A stretch of 50,214 bases of DNA from Pseudomonadota bacterium (GTDB lineage: Bacteria; Desulfobacterota; Binatia; UBA1149), in the NCBI GenBank assembly GCA_014382245.1, contig JACNKC010000071.1, positions 1 to 50,214 on the forward strand. The letters are read 5' to 3'. The notes beneath the pieces are model-generated. The model ran no database searches and was not told where the DNA came from. It saw nothing but the letters and a program-made list of their open reading frames with translations. Shown in pieces: positions 43,517-50,214 of the stretch. A program made the translations under genes and the position numbers. Every line of letters starts with the position of its first letter. Positions within the stretch are counted from its first letter, which is position 1.

Positions 43517-44371
43517 TCAGGCGCCAGAGTCGGCGAGTTCTTCGGCTATCAAGTCTGCAATCACGCGGGGAAACTCCATGGGCACGAAATGCGTGCTGCC
43601 GGGCACGACGAGCAAGCGACCCTGCGGCAGGCGATCCATCGCACGCGCGGCGCGCTCATCAGTAAACGAGTCGGTGGTCTCTCCCTTTACCACGAGTACC
43701 GGCAGGTCGAGGGCCTCGAGATAGGCAAAGCCATCGGACTCTGCTGCACGCTGGTATACCCGCGCCTCGAGGCGGGCAGGGCACAGCAGCTCTATCTCGC
43801 CGTCGGGCCGATCAAAACTGCCGTGCTCAACGTAGGCGCGCAGGGCCGCTTCGGTCCAGGTGTCGTACGGGGGCTTGGAGGCAAAGACTTCGTACAGGTA
43901 TTCGCGCGACGGCCACACCATGCGGCGGGTACGCGTACGCGCCGACATGGGGTTGTCCACCTCGGCGAACGAAGCGTCGACCACGGGATCAAAAAGAATC
44001 GGGTCTATCAGCAGCAGCCGCTCAAATCGTTTCCCGTCAGCCGCCGCCACACCGGCCAGCGTAGTGGCACCGCCCGAGTGGCCCACGCCCAGGGCAGCTT
44101 CGAGTTCGAGCCGGGCCATGACGCCTTCGAGATCGTCCACGAAGTTACTCCACTGGTAACCGTCGTCGGGCTTCGAGCTGAGACCGTGACCGCGGTGATC
44201 GATCGACAGGACGCGACCATCAAAACCGATGCCACGCAACTCGTCGATGACCGGCTTCCATACCGCGCCGAGAAAACCCGTGGGATGCGAAAACAGCAGC
44301 GTGCGGCCCTGCCCACCCCAATCGGTCACGTTTATACTCTGGCCGTTGCTATCTACCCTGAAGTGCTTCAT
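43517..44371 (-). CDS. Alpha/beta hydrolase
   Basis: A protein of 284 aa with the nucleophile elbow GVGHSGGATT (Ser 99), an earlier SIDHRGHG loop and a catalytic His near 263 (STHFVPME). The acid residue is probably Asp in the VVKGETTD region. Such enzymes hydrolyse esters or similar bonds; the substrate cannot be inferred. The start at ATG 44371 gives the usual family N-terminus. It is divergent from the LOG-family gene. Confidence 0.88.
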   Translation of the reverse strand: MKHFRVDSNGQSINVTDWGGQGRTLLFSHPTGFLGAVWKPVIDELRGIGFDGRVLSIDHRGHGLSSKPDDGYQWSNFVDDLEGVMARLELEAALGVGHSGGATTLAGVAAADGKRFERLLLIDPILFDPVVDASFAEVDNPMSARTRTRRMVWPSREYLYEVFASKPPYDTWTEAALRAYVEHGSFDRPDGEIELLCPARLEARVYQRAAESDGFAYLEALDLPVLVVKGETTDSFTDERAARAMDRLPQGRLLVVPGSTHFVPMEFPRVIADLIAEELADSGA

Positions 44372-44491
44372 TGACTGTCAATCCTGGTGCCCGTGGTAGT
44401 GCCAGTAATAATGCCAGTGGTAGTACCAGTGCCTGGTAGCCGGGAGAGGCCTCGCATGCGAGCCACCGTGACAAACCCGGGCCGCAGAGAT

Positions 44492-45103
44492 ATGCATCCT
44501 GTACGCGGGGGAAAACGGTTTCCAGTGACGGATGAAAGCAAGTCTACGGTAGTAACAGTATTCGGCAGCTCGATGGTGCCCGCGGGCGACGAGCTCTACC
44601 GATCGGCCGAGCGGCTGGGAGGGATGCTGGCCGAGCGTGGAGCGCGGGTTGCCTGCGGTGGCTACGGCGGTGTGATGGAAGCCGTTTCGCGCGGCGCCCG
44701 GGCTGCAGGCGGCCACGCACTGGGCTTTACCGTGCCTGATTTCCCCGGCCGCGAGCCCAACGAGTTTCTCAGCGAAGAACGCCCCTGCGGCGATCTCTAC
44801 GAGCGCCTGCAGGGTCTTATTCACGGCAGCGACGCCTGGATAGCACTGGGCGGGGGAGTAGGCACCTTGGTCGAAATTTTCCTGGCGTGGAACGAAATCT
44901 ACATGAGCCTTCTCCCGGCGCGGCCCCTGCTGCTGGTGGGCAGCCAATGGCCGGCCGCGCTCGAAAGCCTGAGCGGGCTCACCGAACTCGGCGAACGCCA
45001 CATGAAACTGATTGATCTCTGCGACGACGTCGACAGCGCTGTAGAATTGCTGGCGAGCCGTGACGTGTTCGCTAATACCGCCGGGAGTGGAGCAACACCA
45101 TGA
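44492..45103 (+). CDS. LOG-family (lysine decarboxylase-like) protein
   Basis: A Rossmann-like protein of about 203 aa. The motifs GGYGGVMEAVSRGA and GGGVGTLVEIFLAWNE match the LOG/TIGR00725 family, which hydrolyses nucleoside monophosphates to free base in some members. The start is uncertain: ATG 44492 or GTG 44525. The stop overlaps the next gene (ATGA), so the SDR gene downstream is likely co-translated. A short repeat lies upstream (see findings). Confidence 0.85.
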   Translation: MHPVRGGKRFPVTDESKSTVVTVFGSSMVPAGDELYRSAERLGGMLAERGARVACGGYGGVMEAVSRGARAAGGHALGFTVPDFPGREPNEFLSEERPCGDLYERLQGLIHGSDAWIALGGGVGTLVEIFLAWNEIYMSLLPARPLLLVGSQWPAALESLSGLTELGERHMKLIDLCDDVDSAVELLASRDVFANTAGSGATP

Positions 45104-45897
45104 GCGCCGTTGAAGCAGAGTCGCCCGCGGAATTGTTTTCTCTCGCGGGTCGCGTCGCCCTGGTGACCGGCGCGTCGTCGGGCCTCGGCACCGAGTTTGC
45201 CGACGCCCTGGCCTCGGCCGGGGCGTCGCTGCTGCTCGTGGCCAGGCGCAAGCAGCAGCTCGACGAACAGGCCGAACTGCTACGCCAACGCTGGGGGGCC
45301 ACCGTGACCGCGCACGCCCTCGACATAAGCGATCGCGAGGCGGTCGCGGCAGCGTGGCCCGAGCTGTCTGCCAACGCTGGTGGCATAGACATACTGGTCA
45401 ACAACGCGGGCATATCGGTGACCGGGCGGGCCGAAACTCAGTGGCCCGGGGCCTGGGACGATTCGCTTGCCGTCAACCTTACCGCTGCTTTCCAACTCTC
45501 CTTGCTGGCCGCCGAAGGCATGCGCGCAAGCGGGCGAGGCGGGCGCATAATCAACGTGAGCTCGATCTTCGGCAGCCTCGGCAGCTCGCTGTTCCGGCTG
45601 GCAGCGTACAGCGCTTCCAAGGGCGGGCTCACCAACCTCACCCGGCAGCTGGCCGTTGAATGGGCGGGCGATGATATAACGGTAAACGCCATCGCGCCCG
45701 CCTGGTTTCCCAGCGAGATGACCGGCGGCAGCACCGCCAAGGAAAGCCTGGTCGACCGAATGAGCCGCGCTTGCCCGATGAACCGAATGGGGCGGGCAGG
45801 AGAGCTGAGGACGGCCTGCCTGTTCCTGGCGTCACCCGCTTCGTCTTACGTGACCGGCTCGGTGATACCCGTGGACGGCGGCTACGCCGCCTGGTGA
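45100..45897 (+). CDS. Short-chain dehydrogenase/reductase
   Basis: An oxidoreductase of 265 aa with TGASSGLG (23-30), NNAG, and catalytic Ser near 154, Tyr 170 and Lys 174 (YSASK). Arg 49/50 after the second strand (VARRKQQ) suggests NADP preference. Its start overlaps the LOG-family stop (ATGA). The C-terminus is PVDGGYAAW. The substrate is unknown. The next gene is convergent. Confidence 0.92.
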   Translation: MSAVEAESPAELFSLAGRVALVTGASSGLGTEFADALASAGASLLLVARRKQQLDEQAELLRQRWGATVTAHALDISDREAVAAAWPELSANAGGIDILVNNAGISVTGRAETQWPGAWDDSLAVNLTAAFQLSLLAAEGMRASGRGGRIINVSSIFGSLGSSLFRLAAYSASKGGLTNLTRQLAVEWAGDDITVNAIAPAWFPSEMTGGSTAKESLVDRMSRACPMNRMGRAGELRTACLFLASPASSYVTGSVIPVDGGYAAW

Positions 45898-45942
45898 AGC
45901 CGCCAATTTTCCGGCCTGCATTGCCGGGTCAGCTGCCGGGGC

Positions 45943-47241
45943 TCAGCCCGCGGAAGCGACGACGGTGGGCGACAACGGCTTGAAGTAAGGCCACTCGACC
46001 TCGCCCAGTTCGTTTACGGCTGCTTGCCGCGTGGGCGACGCGGGTCGCGGCTGCACGCCGCAGAGCAACACCGCCATGCGACCGGGCTCGTTCATGTAAC
46101 CGGCCTCGAGCCCGCGTTTTTCACCTTCGCCCCAGTATATGTCGGCTCGGCCGGCGCCCTTGATGGCGCCGCCGGTATCGTGGTTGAAAGCAAAGCGGGC
46201 AAAGTGCCGCCAGCTGGCCACCTGTCCCTTGTCGTTGAGCTGGGGACGGCGGCTGATGATGTAAGTGAGCGCGCCGGGGGGAACGAAGTTCGGGTCGGTG
46301 GCTATCGAGCGCCCGCCGATCAGGGGAACTCCCAGCGAACCTATGGGCCCCTGGTTGTCGGCGAGATCAACCTCGCGGAAAAATATGTAACGCGGGTTGC
46401 GAAACAACACGCCGTCGCGTTGCTCGGGGTTGAGGGTGAGCCAGGAACGTATGGAGCTCGACGAACCCTGCCCCGGCCCGAGCACGCGGTTGTCGAGCAT
46501 CCACCGGCCCACGCTGAAGTAAGACAAGCCGTTACTCGCCGAGAAGTTCACGCGCATCACGCGGCCGTCTTCCATGCGCAGGCGGCCGGACCCCTGCACG
46601 TGCAGAAAATACAGCGCCACCGGGTCGTCCACCCACGCCAGTTCGAGATCACGACCCTCGAGAAGCCGGCTGCCGTCGATCTCTTCACGCGTGAGGTAGG
46701 GCACGAGGTCGCCGTCCTTTACCTTGCCGTGTATGAGCCTCTTGTCTCCCTTGAAGAAACGCCCCAGCTCCACGCGAGTGAGCTCGTCGGGTCGCGCGTA
46801 GACAGGGTAACGAAAATTTTCGTCGCGGCTGCTGCGCGCCTCGAGCACCGGCTCGTAGTAGGCCGTGAAACGTGCGCCCTCGTTGGGCGCGTAGGCACGG
46901 CACTCGTCTGCCAGGCGCTGGTGAAGCAAGGCGGTGGGCGTGTGCCGAACCAGCTCAACAAAGTGCTCCACGCTGTGGCGCAGCTGCTTGGCGCTGTAAG
47001 TATCGTGACCGAGCGAGTAGCGCTTGCGCCGACCCCGGCCGTCGTAGTAGTCCAGGCTGGCCGAGGCCGCGGCCAGGAGGCTTTCCACGTCAAGATCGTC
47101 GCCTATGACACCGACACGTTGGGTGCGCGTGTAGGAAGTTGCGGGGGAGGACCTGAAATCCAGGGGAAGCACGCCGCAGGAGGGAAGAAAGACCAACAAG
47201 AGCAGCAATCCACCACTCCTTAACCCTCGGGGCCACCTCAT
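45943..47241 (-). CDS. mltA: Membrane-bound lytic murein transglycosylase A
   Basis: An outer-membrane lipoprotein of about 432 aa that cleaves peptidoglycan glycan strands, forming 1,6-anhydro ends. The signal peptide ends in LPSC (lipobox). The MltA domain (about 100-300; FTAYYEPVLEARSS, YFLHVQGSGRL) is followed by the 3D domain with FAFNHDTGGAIKGAGRADIY, which carries the conserved Asp residues. ATG 47241 is taken as start, with GGCGGAGG next to it; a TTG at 47253 is an alternative. A TTGACA-type promoter lies about 75 bases upstream. Confidence 0.93.
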   Translation of the reverse strand: MRWPRGLRSGGLLLLLVFLPSCGVLPLDFRSSPATSYTRTQRVGVIGDDLDVESLLAAASASLDYYDGRGRRKRYSLGHDTYSAKQLRHSVEHFVELVRHTPTALLHQRLADECRAYAPNEGARFTAYYEPVLEARSSRDENFRYPVYARPDELTRVELGRFFKGDKRLIHGKVKDGDLVPYLTREEIDGSRLLEGRDLELAWVDDPVALYFLHVQGSGRLRMEDGRVMRVNFSASNGLSYFSVGRWMLDNRVLGPGQGSSSSIRSWLTLNPEQRDGVLFRNPRYIFFREVDLADNQGPIGSLGVPLIGGRSIATDPNFVPPGALTYIISRRPQLNDKGQVASWRHFARFAFNHDTGGAIKGAGRADIYWGEGEKRGLEAGYMNEPGRMAVLLCGVQPRPASPTRQAAVNELGEVEWPYFKPLSPTVVASAG

Positions 47242-47312
47242 CCTCCGCCTCAATCTCCTGCCTCACCACCGTAGCCTGTCCGCCATGGGACCGGCCTCAG
47301 CGCCACCTTTCT

Positions 47313-47340
47313 ATTTTGATTCGAGCCCCACAGATGTCAA
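47313..47340 (-). promoter_or_regulatory. Candidate promoter of mltA
   Basis: On the minus strand TTGACA (47335-47340) and CAAAAT (47313-47318) are spaced by 16 bases, with the mltA ATG 72 bases after the -10. The -35 is perfect; the -10 matches four of six consensus positions. Confidence 0.4.
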
Positions 47341-47392
47341 CAGCTGCGAGCGATCGAGTGCACACTTATCGCTTGATCAGCGGGCAGAGACT

Positions 47393-48580
47393 TCAGCCCT
47401 GCAGACCGGACTGCTCGGCCGCGCGCCGGGCCTTCGCGGCGTCGCCGCCCAGCAGCTGCGCCAGGGCACCGAGCAAGCGCAGTACGTTGGCCGCCCTGCT
47501 CGACTCGCCCATCAGGCCTATACGCCAAACGCGCCCAGCCAACGGGCCGAGACCGGGACCTATTTCGATGCCGTGATCCTCGAGCAGCGAGCGCCGCAGA
47601 CCCGCCTCGTCTACGCCATCGGGCACGAGCACGCTGTTGAGCATCCACAGCCGGTGCCCCTCGTTCGCGGCGGGCTCCAGGCCCAGCGTGGCCAGGCCAG
47701 CCCACAACGCTTCGTGGTTGGAGCGGTGCCTGTCCCAGCGCGCGTGAAGCCCCTCCTCGTGCACCAGCAGCAGTGCTTCATCCAGCGCGTAAAGCATCGA
47801 GATGGGCGCGGTGTGGTGATACACGCGTGCGCTTCCGAAGTAGCCGGCGATCAAGCCCAGGTCGAGATACCAGCTCGACACGGCGCTCTTGCGTGCAGCC
47901 ACGCGCTGCATGGCGCGCTCGCTCATCGTCAGCGGCGACAGTCCAGGCGGGCAACTGAGGCACTTCTGTGTGCCGCTGTAACAGGCGTCGATATCCCAGG
48001 CGTCGACCTCCAGCGGGCAGCCCGCCAGCGAGGTAACGGCATCCACCATCAACAGGGCACCCGATTCGTGGGCCAGCTGGGCCAGTCCCTGCACCGGCTG
48101 CCAGGCGCCGGTGGAAGTCTCGGCGTGCACCACGGCGAGCAAGCGCGGGCTGTCGCAGGCAGCAAGCGCCTCGGCCAGCGTCTCGACGGGTATCACCTCG
48201 CCCCACTCGGCCTCGACCCTGCGCACGCGCGCACCCAGCCGCTCGGCAACGTCGGCCATGCGCGTGCCGAACACTCCGTTCACACCCACCACCACCTCGT
48301 CGCCAACTTCAAGCAGGTTGGCAAAACAAGCCTGCATGCCAGCCGACCCGGTACCCGACACCGGCAGGGTCATTGTGTTTTCGGTGCCGAACGCCAAACG
48401 AAGATTGCCCTGCACCCTGTCCATGAGATCCAGGAAGGCGGGGTCGAGATGGCCGATAATCGGCCGCGACATGGCGGCGTAAACCCGTTCGTGCACCATG
48501 GCCGGACCGGGGCCAAGCAACAGCCGATCGGGCGGAACAAAAGAAGCCTGCTGGGTTTTATCGCTCACGATCAGCTGCAT
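47393..48580 (-). CDS. Class V aminotransferase (serine/alanine--glyoxylate aminotransferase family)
   Basis: A PLP enzyme of about 395 aa. The PLP Lys is near 206 in YSGTQKCLS, preceded by the MVDAVTSL strand with the Asp that pairs with the cofactor nitrogen. The start at ATG 48580 has AAGGGGG upstream. Family members transfer an amino group from serine or alanine to glyoxylate. The gene is divergent from glcD, whose product makes glyoxylate, which supports a glyoxylate role. An alternative is a tartronate or phosphonate aminotransferase. Confidence 0.88.
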   Translation of the reverse strand: MQLIVSDKTQQASFVPPDRLLLGPGPAMVHERVYAAMSRPIIGHLDPAFLDLMDRVQGNLRLAFGTENTMTLPVSGTGSAGMQACFANLLEVGDEVVVGVNGVFGTRMADVAERLGARVRRVEAEWGEVIPVETLAEALAACDSPRLLAVVHAETSTGAWQPVQGLAQLAHESGALLMVDAVTSLAGCPLEVDAWDIDACYSGTQKCLSCPPGLSPLTMSERAMQRVAARKSAVSSWYLDLGLIAGYFGSARVYHHTAPISMLYALDEALLLVHEEGLHARWDRHRSNHEALWAGLATLGLEPAANEGHRLWMLNSVLVPDGVDEAGLRRSLLEDHGIEIGPGLGPLAGRVWRIGLMGESSRAANVLRLLGALAQLLGGDAAKARRAAEQSGLQG

Positions 48581-48651
48581 AAGGCGCCCCCTTCCCGAAG
48601 ACAACCCGGGGGCCTCTGGTACGGGTGGGCCGCAGCGGTTAGTTTCAATAC

Positions 48652-50100
48652 GTGAGCGCGACCTTGAGCAACCCGCCGCTGGACGCCGGGCTGGTGACCA
48701 GGCTGAGGCGGATGCTGGGAGAGGAGGGGTTGCTCACCGGCGAAGCTGCGCTGCGGGTTTACGAGTGCGACGGCTACACGCTCGAGAAAGCCCGGCCGGC
48801 CCTGGTGCTGCTGCCCGCCACAACCCAGGAGGTGTCGCGCTCGGTAGAACTGCTCCACGAGGCCGGTATCGCCTTTGTACCACGCGGCGCGGGCACGGGC
48901 GTGAGCGGTGGCTGCCTGCCAGCCGACATCCCGGTGATGATAGGCACCAGTCGCATGCGACGAATCCGCCACGTGGATCTCGACAACCGCCGCGTCGAGG
49001 TCGAAGCGGGCGTGGTCAACCTCGACGTCACCCGCCTGGTCCAAAGCGACGGCTTGCACTACGCGCCCGATCCCTCGAGCCAGGCCGCCTGCACCATAGG
49101 CGGCAACGTAGCCGAGAACAGCGGCGGCCCGCACACGCTCAAGTACGGCGTGACAGTAAACCACCTGCTCGGCCTTGAGCTGGTGCTGCCCGACGGCGAA
49201 GTGCTGCAACTGTCGCGCGAAGCCGGAAGCGGCGGCTTCGACCTGGCCGGCCTTGTAACCGGAAGCGAGGGCACGCTGGGCATCATAACCTCGGCCACGC
49301 TGGCGCTGGTCAAAAACCCGCAAGCGGTGGCAACCGTGCTGGCCGTGTTTCCCGCTGTACTCGAAGCCAGCCGGGCGGTGTCGGCCATAATCGCGGCCGG
49401 GCTGGTGCCCGCCGCGCTCGAAATGATGGACGCGCTGGTGATCGAGGCGGTCGAGGCCGCCTACGGTTTCGGGTTTCCGGCCGACGCCGGGGCGGTGCTC
49501 ATCATCGAGCTGGACGGACTCGCGGCAGCCCTCGATGAGCAGTGCGTGCAGGTAACCAAGGCCTGCAGCGAACAGGGCGCGAGCGAAATCCGCCGCGCCG
49601 ACGACCCCCGGGAACGCGAGCTGCTGTGGAAATCGCGCAAGCGCGCGTTCGGCGCCATGGGCCGACTGGCGCCGTCCTACTGCACCCAGGACGGCGTTGT
49701 CCCACGCAGCGCTCTACCCGAAATAGTCGAACGAGTCGGCGAAATCGGCCGCCGCTACAAGCTGCGTATAGCCAATCTCATGCACGCCGGTGACGGCAAC
49801 ATTCACCCGCTGTTGCTCTACGATGAGAACGATCCCGCTCAGGTTGCCCGCGTACTCGATGCCGGTCGCGACATACTCCTGGCCTGCCTCGAACTGGGCG
49901 GCTCGGTAACCGGTGAGCACGGCATAGGAATAGAAAAAACCGGGCTCATGCCGGCCAGCTTCGGGCCGGCTACCCTTGCCGCGATGGCCGACCTGCGCGA
50001 GGTCTTCAACCCGCGCTCGCTGTGCAATCCCCACAAGATACTGCCCAGTGACCGCCACTGCGTGGAGGTCACACGCCCGCGCCCACGGGGAGGCGGATGA
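48652..50100 (+). CDS. glcD: Glycolate oxidase subunit GlcD (FAD-linked)
   Basis: A FAD-binding oxidase of 482 aa that converts glycolate to glyoxylate, or D-lactate in related enzymes. The VAO-type FAD domain has PRGAGTGVSGGC and CTIGGNVAENSGG, and the C-terminal oxidase domain has HAGDGNIHP and SVTGEHGIGIEK. The start is GTG at 48652. The end overlaps the next gene (ATGA), as in glcDE. The glycolate-versus-D-lactate choice rests on context. Confidence 0.93.
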   Translation: MSATLSNPPLDAGLVTRLRRMLGEEGLLTGEAALRVYECDGYTLEKARPALVLLPATTQEVSRSVELLHEAGIAFVPRGAGTGVSGGCLPADIPVMIGTSRMRRIRHVDLDNRRVEVEAGVVNLDVTRLVQSDGLHYAPDPSSQAACTIGGNVAENSGGPHTLKYGVTVNHLLGLELVLPDGEVLQLSREAGSGGFDLAGLVTGSEGTLGIITSATLALVKNPQAVATVLAVFPAVLEASRAVSAIIAAGLVPAALEMMDALVIEAVEAAYGFGFPADAGAVLIIELDGLAAALDEQCVQVTKACSEQGASEIRRADDPRERELLWKSRKRAFGAMGRLAPSYCTQDGVVPRSALPEIVERVGEIGRRYKLRIANLMHAGDGNIHPLLLYDENDPAQVARVLDAGRDILLACLELGGSVTGEHGIGIEKTGLMPASFGPATLAAMADLREVFNPRSLCNPHKILPSDRHCVEVTRPRPRGGG

Positions 50101-50214
50101 CAGTGCAGGCTCCCCAGCGCGCAGCGAGGAGCGCGGCACTCGCCGCCGGCACCGAGGGCGTGCCCTCCCGTGAGGCCCGCCCCGACGAGACCTTGTCGGG
50201 GCTGACTGCTCCCA
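50097..50214 (+). CDS. glcE: Probable glcE (glycolate oxidase FAD-binding subunit), partial
   Basis: An open frame from ATG 50097 to the right edge (39 codons). GGGGAGGCGG lies directly before the ATG, which overlaps the glcD stop. The visible N-terminal part is variable (PQRAARSAALAAG...), so the identity comes from position after glcD and from the operon order glcD-glcE-glcF known in bacteria. Confidence 0.55.
   Translation, partial: MTVQAPQRAARSAALAAGTEGVPSREARPDETLSGLTAP

Noticed and set aside
44378..45001. Trp/Tyr/His-rich repeat peptide (WYYHWHYYWHYHGH) on the minus strand
   Set aside because: A reading of the short repeat antisense to the LOG-family region; no start signal and no conserved pattern.
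46024..48655. Two long plus-strand open frames across mltA and the class V aminotransferase
   Set aside because: Antisense to genes with clear catalytic motifs; compositions typical of shadow frames.

Overview
The window is GC-rich DNA with tightly packed genes on both strands. It suggests a Gram-negative bacterium with an outer membrane: there are several lipoproteins with lipoboxes, signal peptidase II (LspA), the murein transglycosylase MltA, an L,D-transpeptidase, a PagL-type lipid A deacylase and a phosphatidylcholine synthase. CcmA, CcmB, CcmC and a CcmD-like peptide indicate c-type cytochrome maturation. The gene mix fits proteobacterial or delta-proteobacterial/Binatota-like lineages, but there is no rRNA or other marker here that settles the taxon.

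Layout. 1-4172 (minus): ileS, lspA and two glycine-zipper lipoproteins, the last cut by the window edge. 4276-10858: small hypothetical genes, a glutaredoxin, a frameshifted sulfatase-like lipoprotein, an acyltransferase, CstA and a DEAD-box helicase that seems to start at ATA. 10895-18781: a DsbD-like protein, PagL, RibBA with a degenerate RibA half, then glmS, glmU and a beta-propeller protein in one run. 18939-24654: L,D-transpeptidase, universal stress protein, a possible degenerate phosphatase, Ogt, a ferritin-like helical protein, a remnant of a phosphotransferase, a thiolase and a UbiA prenyltransferase. 24753-29589 (plus): a chain of genes with mostly overlapping ends: CDP-alcohol phosphatidyltransferase-like, ccmA, ccmB, ccmC, a CcmD-like peptide and an ABC1/UbiB-type kinase.

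29590-34573 reads as an accessory island between core genes: a class A beta-lactamase-like protein, a small membrane protein, a DUF4143 ATPase, a higBA toxin-antitoxin pair behind a perfect TTGACA-N17-TATAAT promoter, and a truncated GIY-YIG nuclease. The nuclease gene begins 14 nt after a 62-nt imperfect palindrome that looks like an integron attC site. No integrase is visible.

34574-50214 returns to core-like genes: riboflavin synthase, zinc-ribbon and PGPGW-type small proteins, rhomboid protease, a frameshifted beta-helix protein, ClpB, two SDR dehydrogenases, a DUF374 acyltransferase-like protein, phosphatidylcholine synthase, an alpha/beta hydrolase, a LOG-family protein, MltA, and a divergent pair (class V aminotransferase and GlcD, with a partial following gene likely glcE) that points to glycolate/glyoxylate metabolism. 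Riboflavin genes occur at two separate places (13.4-14.6 kb and 34.6-35.2 kb). No tRNA, rRNA, CRISPR array, transposase or integrase was seen.
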